A DNA stretch of 64,000 nucleotides, taken from the NCBI RefSeq assembly GCF_036324505.1, contig NC_086368.1, positions 16,853,878 through 16,917,877 of the forward strand. Reading direction: 5' to 3'. Under the pieces are notes generated by a model, which searched no databases, was not told the origin of the DNA, and saw nothing but the letters and a program-made list of their open reading frames with translations. Positions within the stretch are counted from its first letter, which is position 1. Each line of letters starts with the position of its first letter. Position numbers and translations under genes: made by a program. Positions 13,801 through 27,299 of this stretch are shown here, one piece after another. The DNA comes from Eleginops maclovinus. Taxonomy: Eukaryota > Chordata > Actinopteri > Perciformes > Eleginopidae.

Positions 13801-16800
13801 AGCAGATCTATGAGCAAAACTGGCCTGACTCTACACACTGGGTCTAAAAACATCCATGTGGAACCAGACCCTGAGCACGACCCGTTCAAATATCTCCGGA
13901 AATAATTGAGACGTGAGTCTTATTACCCGACTTCAGAGCCTGACCTTTCTGTCACTCAAGTTTTCGGTGTTTGAGGACGGTCATGTTGTCCTCTGTGGTC
14001 TGTCGCCCCCACTTGTTAGGTTTTCCACATTAGCTATCTTGTAATTCCAGTGTAATCATCAGGCTTTGCATTGCATTTGTTTCTGAATTCCCCAAACTTC
14101 CAACTCTCAAAATATTATATCCTAATATAATACTCAATTATTTCTTAGGTACCCACCACTTTCCCTCCACCATGTTTTTGATTCAGAGGTAATTTGAGGT
14201 GAAAAGTTACGAGAGGTGCATAAAAAAAGAAAATATTAAAAGCCCATTATTTGTTCTGCTAAATGTCAACATAGGAACTTAACATGTTTCCTATATTATA
14301 TACCATAAGCACAGCATGGGCTTTATTCTTCTCTACCTTCTTATTTGTTTCACCTCACAGTAGGCAATACTTTTTCGGTCAAACACCTGTTTTTTCAGCC
14401 TCAATAACAAAGAAAAGAGTGTTACTATCCCTCCAAACTCAGAATGCTCCCCCAAAACGCTATTAAATGTAATCCTAAAATCTGATGGTAAAGACCAAAA
14501 AGAAGCTCAGAAAATACTCATTAGCTTTGCCATTGACACTATGCATAGATGCATTAAAGGACACATATTTTACTGTAGATGGGAATTAAATAAAACATTT
14601 TCACTCACCAGACAAATAGTGGGGGTAATGTAAAGCCAGCAATACTTCATTATTGGCCACGGACGATAACCCACCATGTCCTCTATGTTGTCATAAAAAC
14701 GATCTGCACCTGGTTATCAAAAGGGAAATATAAAGATATTTGAACTCAAACTATGTACATAACAAATGAACAAAAACATATACATGATATAACGTGAATT
14801 TATGGGCTGCTGATAACTCCTTTGACTTCACGGCACATACGTATGTAAAGGGACACCGGTGGGATTTAAGAGTAAGTACTGTGGGTGCTATTGTTTCAAT
14901 TATAATGTTTACCCTACCATAGGTGGCACCACATGTATAGTTTCTCACATTTATTTCAATCCCCTCTGAGGATGCATTTAAATCCCTGTTGACATGGAGG
15001 CAGTGTGAAGGACTTGTTTTTCTAGAGTGAATGTATCGAGCTCTCTTACATCTTTTGTATTCATGCCAAACAGATCAAACTCCCCTCCTCAGGGGGATCT
15101 AATGCCCATCAAGCTTTAACAAGGTTAACAAGGAGTGAGAGCTGAATGTAGACAGAACAAAGGAATTCAAGCACTGACAAAATCTAGTAAATCCACTGAG
15201 AAGCACCACAGGAGAGGGGAAGTTTAGCACTTGTCAATTTTATGTAATACCATTTCTTTTTACTTATTTACCGACAAAAACATAGATGCTAATATAAGAT
15301 ATCAGGCCAGTGTTTCTGCTGCTGTTAACAACCTGCCAAAGAATAATCATACTTGATTAATTTCCACCCCCTATTATGGATTTGTACGTTTTGTATCACA
15401 CTTTCTATCATACAAATCTTTCTTTGAGACTTTGTAAGTGAGTTTGTATGCCTTGATAAGGTTGCAATAGTCGAGGGATGAGAGGAAATGAGGAGGAGAG
15501 ATGATCAAATCCAACCTTTGACCCAAGGTGTCCTCACGCCTCAGATGCAGGGAAGACATCATTTTTGACACTAAGGAAAGCTAAAGTTCTCATTGCGACA
15601 AGCTCCCTGTCCAAAAAGACGTTGATCTTAAATGAGAAAGGAAAACTATTTCCTTTAGCCCACTACTTCAAATCATTGAGAGTCAAATGTGATACGTTTT
15701 TCCCCACCGGTCCTTCCAAAATGTAGATGCCACACCATGTGGTGTAAGCCGTTTCAGTTGGCAATTTCCAAGGACACCACCCTTTTTTTTTCAACCCCTT
15801 TGTCAAGCGTGCAAAAGCTGAAGGTGCCAGCATTCACACACCTTTTAAGACACCAACGTTTTAAGACATATTATTATGAGGTATAAAGATCAATTAAATG
15901 GACATAAAAACAACATCTGTATTAAGTAAATAGTTTGATTTTTTCAGGATAAGCATAATGACTCACCATATATCCATCCAATTCCTATCGACTGAAACAC
16001 TGAGAGAAGAAGAAGATTGCTGCCACTACAAACGTAATGGTCAAAAAGTTGAAGGAAATATAAGCCTCCCTGCAGGAAGACAGAGAGTTGATTGTTAACA
16101 CACTTCAAGCACAAAAACAACTTATTTACATTATGTTCAGATCATCAACATTTTGCTCTGATTAAATATAGATGACTAATGCAATTCAGTGTACTACAGG
16201 TCCAGGAAAGTTTTATTTCGCCAGTTTTTTCCAACTTTCTTCAATGTGAACACACCACAGACACGAGTCCTCACCTCTGTGACGAGGAGGAGGCCGAGAA
16301 AGAAGCAAACGGTGCAGAGACAGAGCAGCAACAACTCCCGACGGTAAGCTCTTCGAAACACGGTGGGGAACATGTCTGTCACTGAGGTCATCAGGCATTC
16401 CAGACTCACAAACTAGAGACACACAAAAAGCTGCAATCAACAAGGGTTTACTAATAAAACTAAATGGAGGATTTAAAACTATCTCACTTGTGTATCTGCA
16501 CCCAACAAGATGACCATGAGGAAAAAACAAATAGACCACAGCTGAGGCAACGGCATCATGGCCACTGCACGTGGATAGGCAATAAATGCCAAGCCAGGTC
16601 CTGTAATTGAGAACAAAGAGAGGAATTATAAATACATTTTAAAAAATGCTTTTACAGAGACAATATTCCTCCTATTGTGTAATCATGCATAAGATAAAAT
16701 ATGATCAGTTACTATTTGAGTGTTGATCGCTATTTCCGGCTGATTTTGGTACCTTGTTAATTACAGCACACTCAAGAGTGAGGGGAATGATACAAAAAGC

Positions 16801-19800
16801 ATCAACATTTTAACATATTAGACCTCAAACCTGTCTATACAACTATTTTTAGTGGGAGCTCTTCACATAAACAAAAGGGTGATTATAAAATGAATGGGCT
16901 GTAACAGAGGGGTTGTAATGGGTATCTTACCGGACGCTGCCACTTCAGATATTGGCAATCCCTGTTCGTAGGACATGAAGCCCAAAACTGAAAAGATGGC
17001 AAACCCTGCCACAAAGCTTGACCCGCCGTTCACTAAACACAGAACAAACGTGTCCCTGAGAAAACAACCAAACAAAAAAGTATTTACATAATGATTGACA
17101 CATTGGTAATTTAGTTTTTTTGTTTAATAACTTATGGAATTGCATAATAATGTCACAATGAGAAGAAAACAATAGAGCACGATACAACAAAATTAAAAGC
17201 GAGCTGCGCAAGAAGATGGTTCTGTCTTTGTATGATATTATAAAAGATATTCAAATGTTTATATTCATCAATATACATGTATGAGGAGTGAAATGTAATG
17301 GGTTTACACCAAGATTGTCTTCAAATCAAAGGTGTGCCAGCATTACAAATAACCTAACATTTCTACACTTGCCTAAAAAACTGAAGCGTTGATTTTAATG
17401 TATTTTTTATTTAAACTTAATATTGTTGCTTTCAACTAACCTAATACAATTATGTGAGGTTTGTTGACATAATACATTTAATTAAAGTAAATGTGTCAGT
17501 TTTTTCTGTGTATTGTGGATGGTTAAGTGAACAAATGTAAATCTCCTCCCTTTTATAATTTATCAATCATCTTATTGATTGATTGAGCACTTAACTAATT
17601 GTACATTTTTCAAGTGTTCACAAAATAAAGGTACTAAAGTAGAAAAAGAGTCTGGAAAACGACATTAATTTTGGCAAAATGTGGCATAGTAAACATAGAC
17701 ATTGTTATTGATGTGAGTATATCTAATAGAGCGTCTTACAGACCTTACTTAAATCACAGACTACATTGAAACTAAGATTGCTAACCCATTTAGGTGTCTT
17801 TAATACATGTGAGAATATGTATTTACTTAATATTTCTGACAAAAATGCCAAACTTTTTGTCCTAAACAGTAATAAAATGTGTTTCCTTGGCAATGTTGGT
17901 TTGACAAAGCAAGCAATTTGTCTTGCATTGGATATAGTATTTTACTATGTCCAAAAATAGAAAACTTAGTAAAAAGAATCTGCACATGAACTCAAATAAT
18001 TGTTGGTAGCAACCTTTTTTAGGTCATGATATGTTTGACCAAAACAAGAGTGAATATCACTCTACATATTAGTGATGAATTAAAAATCCAAAAAGCAGGA
18101 GAAACACAGAGAGCACTTACTTGTAACAATCATTGTTATACTGGTTGTAACTGCCTAGAGCTGTCAAGCTCCCCTGACAAATCCCAAAAGAGAAAAGAAC
18201 TTGTGCACCCGCATCCATCCAAACCTGTAAAAGTGGAACACGTGTTGTGAGATTGAAGTATTTTAAAGTATCTGGGTTTCCTGTGGGAAGCCACTGAGCT
18301 TTCCTTAGGTTTAATGTTTAACTTGAAGTCATTACTTACTTGAGGGTCCACCAACCTTGTGGGGTCTGGATACAGGTAGAAAGCAATGCCATCAATAGCT
18401 CCTGGTAAAGTAAGTCCACGAGCCAACAAAACCACCAGCATCAGATATGGAAAAGTGGCTGTGAAGTAAACTACCTGTCAACATGAGACAAAGGCAGGTT
18501 CATAATTTAAATGGTGTTTTAAATCATTATATGATTATATGAAACATTTCAGAAGATGCAACAGGACAGCTACACAACAAACACGAGTCACATAAAAGAA
18601 GAACGTAAAATGATCTAGGGTCGTTTGTGTAATATCATTTCCTGGTTGTGCAACGGTCACAATATGACACACATAAAATATCTCCCTGTCATATCTTAAG
18701 TTTCAAACAAAGACACCAAACCAGCAGTGCTCCTGGAAAACTGCCAAAACATAAACGAACAATGTAAATCTCTACAGTCTGCGTTGTATGTTTACTTTTT
18801 ATAAGGATTTGTCTTTTTATTTGTAACCTGTATGCAGTTGTGATTATTCTGATTAAATTGTGGGGCTTTCTTTCAGTGTTTGTTGACTATATTGGTTATG
18901 GTTCACATGAAGCAGATTTGCTTGGTTGAAGTCTTTTCCAGTGAAAATCCTACCTGTTCTCTTTCATTTGTTTATGTTGTTAGTCAGATTTTAACTGTCT
19001 GTGGCTGACATAGCATAAGTGGTTAGGAAACACAATTATATGAAGAGGTTGTTTTTTTTCCGTAATAGTAGAAGGGAGCTCCAGGGTCTGGTTAACATCA
19101 AAACACTGCACCCTCTACCATGTTTGCTGTCCAAACTGAACCAATGTTCAAATCTGAACCAATACTGGTACTTGATATCCTGTATCAGTAACGAACTGTA
19201 ACTTGGCCTATAAAATAAAAATAATCAGTTTTAAATCAAACATTCTCAATTTCAATGTTGATGATGTTATTTACCAAACAACATAAACACCTGTCCATAT
19301 CGCTGTCTCTGCTCTGGAAGCCTTCTTTACAACCTCCAGCCTGGGCCTGATGTTAGTGACTAACCTTACCAAGCTCTCCGTACAGACAAGTCTGCTTTTT
19401 CAACGTATATATTTTTCAATGTATTGATGAATTTTAGCATGGCAGCTTACACAGTTCAGTAGTAGGGGGGTTCAGGGACACATTCTCTGTCATTCCCCAC
19501 AGTGTAATGAGATCGCAGTCCGACCGTCCTGAACCCTGCATGCCTGCATCGGTATTTCTTTCAAAGGTTTGCCTTGCTCTGGTGGCCCGCTGTGGCAGCT
19601 GGGATAATATTTTGTTATTGTTTCAGGTCCCCTAACATAACTCTGATATATTCTATGTTTTCTTCTTCTTTTGTTTTTTTAACTCATGTTTGACATTTTA
19701 GTGAATAAAATTCCATTTAAAAAATAAATAACTGGAGACAAATTAAGGAAAATAAATATGAATATATATGAATCCAGGTTCTTCTTAAGTGTCCTATAGT

Positions 19801-22800
19801 GCCCTGTGATATCTTTAAAAATGCTGAGCAGGTACCGTCCACTTTTTTGTTCATACACCATTATCATCAAAACACCAAATGATTGTGTTGCAGCCATTAT
19901 ATATTATGGATTATTTTTCTCGTATCATTATTTAAAACATATAACCCATAAATGTGTAAAGGTTGCAACAGGGGGAATACTTGAATGTGATCCCAAAGGT
20001 TTCAACAGAATTCCCACTAATATCTCACTAAATCCAACATCATCTTCTACAGAAAGTATTTTCTTCACCTTCCCAGTAGATCTCACTCCTTTCCAAACAC
20101 AGAAGTAGCATAGGATCCACGCCAGTAACAGACACAAGGCCAGATCCCATCTCAGGCTACCAATCTCTTCAATCCCGTTAGATATTCCCAGCACCCGTTT
20201 CCTGAAAATTAACACATAATTGATTTTGATGAAACGGGGCCCATAAAACAGTTATGGAGAACTTTCTCAAGACAAACATTAATCTTACGTAAGATAATGA
20301 AGTCTTGTGAAATATAAATGTGACTGATCAAACAGTGTTATTACTACATTGCAAAATATTCATATGAAAACAAGCAAATGTATTTAGTCATGAGGAAATG
20401 GAAATAAGTAATAGAGATTTCTCTGGTAACACTTAAAAAACAGAGATGCAACTTTAAAACCAAACACCAGTTATGCAACTATTATTATGATGTCTTGTAC
20501 ACAAACTGTATTAACCACATATCAACCCTGTGCAACCAAATGAATAGATCTTTTTTATCATTTTGCGTCACATTTTTTCATCTGGCTGGGTTGTGGACCC
20601 ATTTTTATATTCTGTATTTTTTCAGCTCAGCATGTGACATGGAAGTAATACGTATGCAGTACGTGTTTTATTGGCTCTTAAGCTGGCCAGCAAGTAAAGA
20701 GTGTCATACAGAGAGTCTTTTCTGTGAAGTCAACCTCATTAATCAAGGATATATTTGCAGGAATACATTTTTCCCACTCTGATGTGTGCTTTGAAATGTA
20801 TTGAAAGATGTATCAACTCTGGAGAAAAATGGGTTTCATAGTTAGTGAAACTGTTTTTTATCGCCTCAACAACATTCATAGTGCATTGAATGTGCAACAC
20901 CTTATCTACTTAGAAAGGTTGACCATGACTTTGCAAAAACAATTTGAGAACATCTTCACACCCTGTTTTTGAGTTTACTGCCAAATTAATTTGCATGTAA
21001 CAGTCAAATTATTCGAGGAAATACAGTTCTGGGTGGCAAAGGATACATCGAAGAGAATATATTAAAGATTGGAAACTTGAAACTTTGTATAAATATAAGT
21101 AGAATATTGTTTTTTGAAATTTAAAATCAACATGACAGCCAAAATACCTTATTTTGGGCCTGTCTTAACTTAAAAGCAGCTGACTCAGTGAAAGAAAGTT
21201 TGCTTTTGTAACATGAAGCAATAGTAAAGCCATGCCAGCGTCTCTGTGATGGGGTTCTTTCAGCTGACAAGCAAAAGTCAACATATTTACATGCCAATAC
21301 ACGTTTGCTTACATGCTCACAAGGCAAATCAAAAATCTAAAATAGCAAAGTTAACATGACAGAAGTGGCTGATGGGAATGTAGTTTTTCATATTTAGTCA
21401 ATTATTGACTCACAAGACAAAGTCAAAATAGCGAGATGAAAAGTTAGGCGGTCACTGATGTTTTTAAATCTCATCCTCAGGTCATACACTTGTTATTCTG
21501 GTCATTAGGAATTATCTGTGTTTGATTTATAGTAAAATATGTGGTGACATTTTGACTTACGGCAACTCTTCATTTTAAAATAGTACACATTATGCTCATT
21601 TTAAGGTTCACACTTGTAATTTCGGTTTCTTGTAGAAAATGTTTAAATGCTTTAATTTTCAAAATTCACATTTTCTTTCTCAGGCTGTGTGTCTGAAATT
21701 ACTTTAGAGAATCGGAGGCTGAAACCCTCTTTATTAGTCACATACATGCACACAGCAGAGCACACAGAGTGAAATTGGTCCTCTGCATTTAACCCATCCT
21801 AGTACTAAGAGCAGTGGGCAGCTATTGTGCAGCGCCCGGGGAGCAATGGCGAGGGGGGGATTGGAGGTGTCCGGTGCCTTGCTCAAGGGCACCACAGCAG
21901 GGCCTAGGAGGTGAACTGGGACCTCTGCAAGTAGCAGTCCACTTCCCATATTTCATGTCTGTTTGGGGATTTGAACCGGCAACCCTACGATTCCAGTCCA
22001 AGCCCCTACTGACTGAGACACTGCTGGACTAAACTGTTGCCCCGTGTGAGGGGCCATACCTGTGTACTCACTGTCTGAAATGCTTAGTTTTAGCGCCCGT
22101 CTCTTTAAGCCCCCTCCTGAAAAGCTCATTACAGCCAGGTAATGACTGTATCCAAGCAGTGGCACTTTCTAGATTTTGTGAAGTTGTTATATAACCACTT
22201 TTTGGATGTTCGCATTTTCTCAGTAGATTGGGTATGTTTGAAACTCTTACAATATTCAGATAGCACCTACACATGCTTTATAATAATAAATAAGAGATTA
22301 CAATAATACATGTGTAAACAGGTTGCCTACGTAGGACATTTCTAGAAACAAGAGGGTAACAACATGGAATGCAACTCAGAGGTGACTAATATTTGTAACA
22401 TGTGACCGGCTATAGACTCTCTTTAGGAAAAGAGGAACAACAAACAAAGACACAGAAACCACAGGGTGCCAATTCACCTCTAGTTTTTAAGACTCCAATA
22501 AAAAGTGATATTAATTATTAAAGAAGACAGGCGTAAATTAAACTTACTCCCAGAATTCTGTTGCAGGCGTTGTTGCATTTGCTGTCCAATTGGTTGAAGT
22601 GTTTGTTTTGTCAAATTCAACACATTTCTCTGTGATAAAAACAGGAAGAAATGTAGAAGTGAAGATAAATATTTAAAACAAAGTACACAGAATACAAAGT
22701 AAACATATATTAGTCATTTGAGCAGTGATCAATACATCAAGCAAGAAATTACTAACATCTCTATATGCATTTGAGTTCAATCGTGAGGGTTTTTTAAATT

Positions 22801-25800
22801 AAGATACAAGGTACACAAATACGAGGTATACAAAGACACACATTTCATGCACACAGCTCATTTCTGTCTGCCGGTCTACCTGTGTTCCAGGAGTTCCTGC
22901 AGCTGGCCCACGGGACCTCAGCACTGAAGGATGAGAAGAGGTAGAAGAAAGCCCACGCCTGGATGACAATGTATGACACGGCCGCATATGCAATCACAAC
23001 CTGAGTAGCATAGCCAATCCCTGAGAAGAAATAAAGAGTATGTTACGGTAGATAATGATGGGCAATAAAATACAAAATAAAGACGAGATAACATCTGCAT
23101 TCCTAAAGAGAGAATTGTGGTTGTTTTTCTGTTGGGGTTTGTTGGTTGGTTATTTTACAATTATATATATATATATATATATAACAGACAATGCTCATGC
23201 TAGTGCTAATAGGGATCCTAATAAAGAACAAGAACAATATCAGTGGACCATACTTGTAAAGCATGTTGCATTAGAGAGCGTTTAGGCCTTTAAAACCAGA
23301 AAATTAGGTCATCATTTATGCACTTCCGGATTCAAATCCTCAAAGTCAACCAGGTTTCCTGAATAAGTTTTAAGTGAGATGCTGGAGATAATCTCTTTAT
23401 GCATCTATGGCATTGTAAGGTTTTGTTAAACAAGATCAATTACACCAGTAAACACCCCAATAGTGCATTTCTAAGCTTTTACTTGGGACTACAGAGGGTT
23501 TCAGGGACATTAAACTCATCTACTCTGCAGAGGTGATGTTAAAGTCCTGCAAAACTGCGATGTAGTAGTTGCTTTTTAGCCTAACGTTAGCTTTGTACTT
23601 TTGTTGATGAACAAGTCATAAATGTTGTCATTTGGTAATTATTTTCCTGAAGAAAACATGTAAGTATTACAGATTTTTGTTTGCCACAGAGTCTACTTTC
23701 TGCTGTTTTATTTTCCTTCATTGTTGTCAAGAAATATTAATGATATCAACCACTTATGGAGCAAAAAGCTTGGGACAGCATCATCCCTATACAAATGCTG
23801 TTTAAATAATTCAAGTATAATAATCAAATGGTCCACTTACAGTGCTCAGAGGATATTTTATTATAATGCCTGTTAAAAATACAGAAATTCACTTGAACCA
23901 TCGCCAAACTGTGGCTTATTAACCTTCTTACACTGACCTTACTGTTGTTTTTTTAAACAGGACACTACCGTTTCAAACTAGAGCCCAATAATGATTTGAA
24001 ATGCTATATTTTACATTGAATAGCACTGTACTGAAAAAGAAAGAAAAACTTGTTTTTAATAATGAACCACTAAAAGTAAACATATCATTCCTAATCAGTG
24101 AGCCAGAGTCTGTCCATAACAAAGTGCACAGAACAGGTAGCTGGTGATTGATATCATGAGTTATCTGACCCTCTTGGGATTTGTTTTTGGTGGGAATAAA
24201 GATCTCAACACTTTTGAATATGTCCAATATGTTTTTACAGTGGAGATATTTTGGGTGTGCAGAATTCTAGCTTATCTCTTAGTCACATGATCTGATATTA
24301 TGCAAACAAGCAGTGAGGGCCAAGCAGCAGCAGACATGCCCCTGTGTGAAATGTATCATTCAGGTCATGAAACATTAAAGGCACACTGGCGTTAATTATT
24401 ACAGCTGAATCGGATTTCTGAACAGCTTATTTACAATGAATTATATGTTTCCTGTTATCAAGTAAACAACCACTGTTCTTTTTTTTAGATATGCTTAATG
24501 TTATACATCAGTTATATAATAATCAGGTAAAATCTAAATGTGTTAAGGGAAAGTTAAACAACTGCAGAATAAAAAAAGCCATTACTGGCACTTTATGACA
24601 TTGCTTATTCCCTTTCATTTAGAATGATATTCTTATACATATCTGAACAATGTCTATACTCGGCCTAATAACTGTGCTTGATCCTCTTATTAATCCTAAT
24701 TAAATGTTTAATTTTGTTCCAGGTTTTAAGGGATGGAGTTACAAATGGTATACCTGATCTAAATCATTATAGAATTATTAAAATGTAGAAGAATAACTTT
24801 TCAAATCTTCTCTTTTTCTCTCCTTTTTTTACGCTACGCATACAAATCTCACACAGCAGCTTCAGCAGGTTGTCTTAACTCTCATGCTTTAAAGATTAGA
24901 AATTAGAAGTTTGAGTATTTGAGCCTGATGAAAAAGTATGAGAGGTACGCCTCAGCCTCAACACCAAGCATTCACATTTCAATTTCTTCAAAACAGTTAG
25001 GATATATAGAAATATTTAAATTAAAACACATAGAATGTTAATTTGTGTCTAGCATTTTGAAACAGTTTGGAAAAAAGGGAAGAAAAAGTTAAGTTGGGGG
25101 CAGTGGTGGTCCATAGGGACTTGGCTTGGGAACTGGAAGATCAACAGTTCAAGTCCCTGAAAGACCAAGTGCTACCGAGGTGTACCTTCTCTAAGCCCAA
25201 CGGGTGACAAGATTTTAAAAGAACAAATACAACAAACTTAGATGTATTTGTGAAATGTGTGTGAATAAAAGGTTGATCTTACACACACAGGTACTACTAC
25301 AAAATGTTGCAGTTCAGTTTTATACACTGACCTTCAAACAAGGGGCAGAAGTGGCGCCAGCAAGTGATGCATCCTTGTGATGTGTACTGTCCCATGGCCG
25401 TCTCCATTAGGAACATAGGGATACCACATGAGAGCAGAAACAAGACATATGGAACCAGAAATGCACCTGTAAAAATGGGAAAACATATTAATATACTGTT
25501 TCCTCTGGGAATCTGATAAAGAGCTACACCTCACATGATCAGCCCTGTTTTTTTCATCAATGTTTTGAAGCTCTGAGACTTTGACATCTTGTGAAAGAGA
25601 GTGTTTACACAATCAAAGTTTTAACAGGAAGAATGTTATTCATGTCTTTTATGGTTTTGTCCTTTCCAGGGCAACATCTGGTTACCATTAGTGGGCCACT
25701 TGGGCTCCTATAGTATTTATAACATAAGAGGAACTCTGAGAAAATCTGACACATATGTGACTTAAAAAGATCACACACTGCTGTAATGTGGCTGCAGAAG

Positions 25801-26313
25801 TTAAAGCGGCATAGCATGACTTTCTAACCAATGAAACTTATAATGCTTCTTATTTTATTGGCTATCTTCCAAAACAGAACACAAACAATGGTTTCCTTTG
25901 TTGTCGGAGTTGCTTTTGGTTACAGGAAGAAAAAAAAGTTACTGACCAACAAAAAGCTGCTTTGTATATCGCCTGAGCAACTTCCTTATCAGTCAAATCT
26001 GTTTTAACATCATAGCTCTTTTTCCTCATCTGTTGACATAACTGTGATTAGGTGCAGCTGCTTCACTTTTGGGAACAGGTAAAGTATGTATAGTTTTTGA
26101 AGTTTGGAAATCCTGCTTACCTCCCCCATTTTTGTAGCACAAATAGGGGAACCTCCAGAGGTTTCCCAGCCCAACCAGGGTTCCCGCTACAGCCAGAAGA
26201 AACTCCAACTTGTTTGCCCATTGGCCTCGGTCCAACAATTGGGTCTTCTTCAACTGACTGTTATCCTGTCCGGGCATGTCAACGCTGTTTCCTTTATGGA
26301 ATTCTCTTGACAT
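10811..26313 (-). CDS. SLC6 GABA/betaine/taurine-type transporter, complete (607 aa)
   Basis: Na+/Cl- dependent plasma-membrane transporter with 12 predicted membrane helices. Fourteen minus-strand exons join with consistent phases: 26121-26313, 25332-25466, 22880-23020, 22548-22629, 20069-20201, 18340-18474, 18121-18224, 16931-17055, 16488-16600, 16275-16412, 15967-16069, 14609-14709, 12916-13086, 10811-10960. The length matches GAT2/BGT1 (about 600-614 aa). Recognisable blocks are TM1 [22 protein letters not shown] after TM2, WKGVRSTGK after TM4, [11 protein letters not shown] after TM6, and [11 protein letters not shown] between TM10 and TM11. Differences from GAT2/BGT1/TauT: residue 45 is Thr where GAT2/BGT1 have Glu, residue 290 (TM6) is Gln where GAT2 has Leu, and TM8 reads GADTQ instead of GLDSQ. 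The start is at 26313; an in-frame ATG at 26364 would add 17 residues. A SINE sits in each of introns 2 and 4, and a solo LTR in intron 13. slc6a13-like or slc6a22-like; substrate unknown. Confidence 0.92.
11689..12010. mobile_element. solo LTR (322 bp) with 5-bp target duplication
   Basis: The element starts TGTAG and ends CTACA, the TG...CA ends of an LTR. It is flanked on both sides by the same 5 bp, CTGTT (11684-11688 and 12011-12015). No internal retrotransposon sequence adjoins it, so it is a solo LTR left by recombination, in intron 13 of the complete SLC6 gene. Orientation and superfamily cannot be decided by eye. Confidence 0.8.
21725..22043 (-). mobile_element. tRNA-derived SINE
   Basis: Read on the minus strand it opens with a tRNA-like head containing a B-box-like GGTTGCCGGTTCAAATCC. 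A core follows with GAGCAAGGCACCG, CCCACTGCTC and AGGATGGGTTAAATGCAGAG, and it ends in an AATAAAG tail. This is the layout of common teleost SINEs. It lies in intron 4 of the complete SLC6 gene. It is not a functional tRNA gene. Confidence 0.8.
23161..23183. repeat. (TA)n microsatellite
   Basis: Short run of alternating T and A in intron 2 of the complete SLC6 gene. Confidence 0.9.
25096..25210 (+). mobile_element. tRNA-derived SINE, truncated copy
   Basis: Contains the head TCCATAGGGACTTGGC, a B-box-like CAACAGTTCAAGTCCC and the following GACCAAGTGCTACCGAGGTGT. It matches the head of the copy at 46032 but breaks off before the CCCACTGCTCC core. It lies in intron 2 of the complete SLC6 gene. 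Confidence 0.7.
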
Positions 26314-27254
26314 GTTCAGAAAAAATAGGAGATTAGAAGAAATGTCGCACTGCTTCCTCCACATTTACGGGAAAAACGGCTGTCAAAGCTTTGGAGCTCT
26401 GGGTTAAGTACAGACACAAACCTACTCAGCTGATTGTTTCCTCATAAGCTTTGTTTTTTTATTTGTTGAAGTTAATCTTGTGGGATTATCAGGAATGGAA
26501 AGTTTTCACAAGCAAGTGTTTATCAGAAAGCTGCACTTATCAGAGCACATTTTAGAATTAAAGTGATGCATTTAGCAGCCCACTGCAAACAAAAAGAGGT
26601 ACTTACCCCTCCATCACAAAGCCCCCTCTCCCAAGAGTTGCTTACAGCAACAGCAAACTGATCAGTATTCCTCTCAGCTGGGTGCACCACAGGATCTCTA
26701 CACAAACAACATGTCATGAGCAGAGCCAGACTGAGAAACAATGTAGCTATGGTTTCCTCTGGCTCCTCTATGACCTAATTATCCGTCGGATTGGTCTGCA
26801 CACCATGCCGTCTACTTGAAAAACTGGTTGGCTCTGACAAAGGTCCAAAGTATACCACTTCCCTGCTGTATTTTTCCACTGAGACAGCTTGAGTCATTGA
26901 GATTAGCAGTTGCTAACAACTAAACCAAATCAGCTGAGCCTCTGCTGAGCTTTGGGGCATATATTAAGCAATACTCAGGGTCATATCAAAACAGACGTGT
27001 TCTTGATATTGTTTAACATGTTCATTCGCATATCTTGAACTCCTTCTATATACTTGCAACATTTGCACATCTTTATACTATACATTATTCCTATTTTTAG
27101 TTTATGGTATTGACTTACTTGTAGTTTTTACAGTCATCCACTTTACTGTACTTCTCTTTCTACTGCGACACTAACATTTACCACCTTGGCATCAATAAAG
27201 CTTACCTTATCTCATCATTATAAATAACATCCAAAATAAAGGCTGGTTGGTGTG

Positions 27255-27255
27255 G

Positions 27256-27299
<44 letters not shown>
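27255..27299. repeat. (GTT)15 microsatellite
   Basis: Fifteen uninterrupted GTT trinucleotides, upstream of the complete SLC6 gene. Confidence 0.97.
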
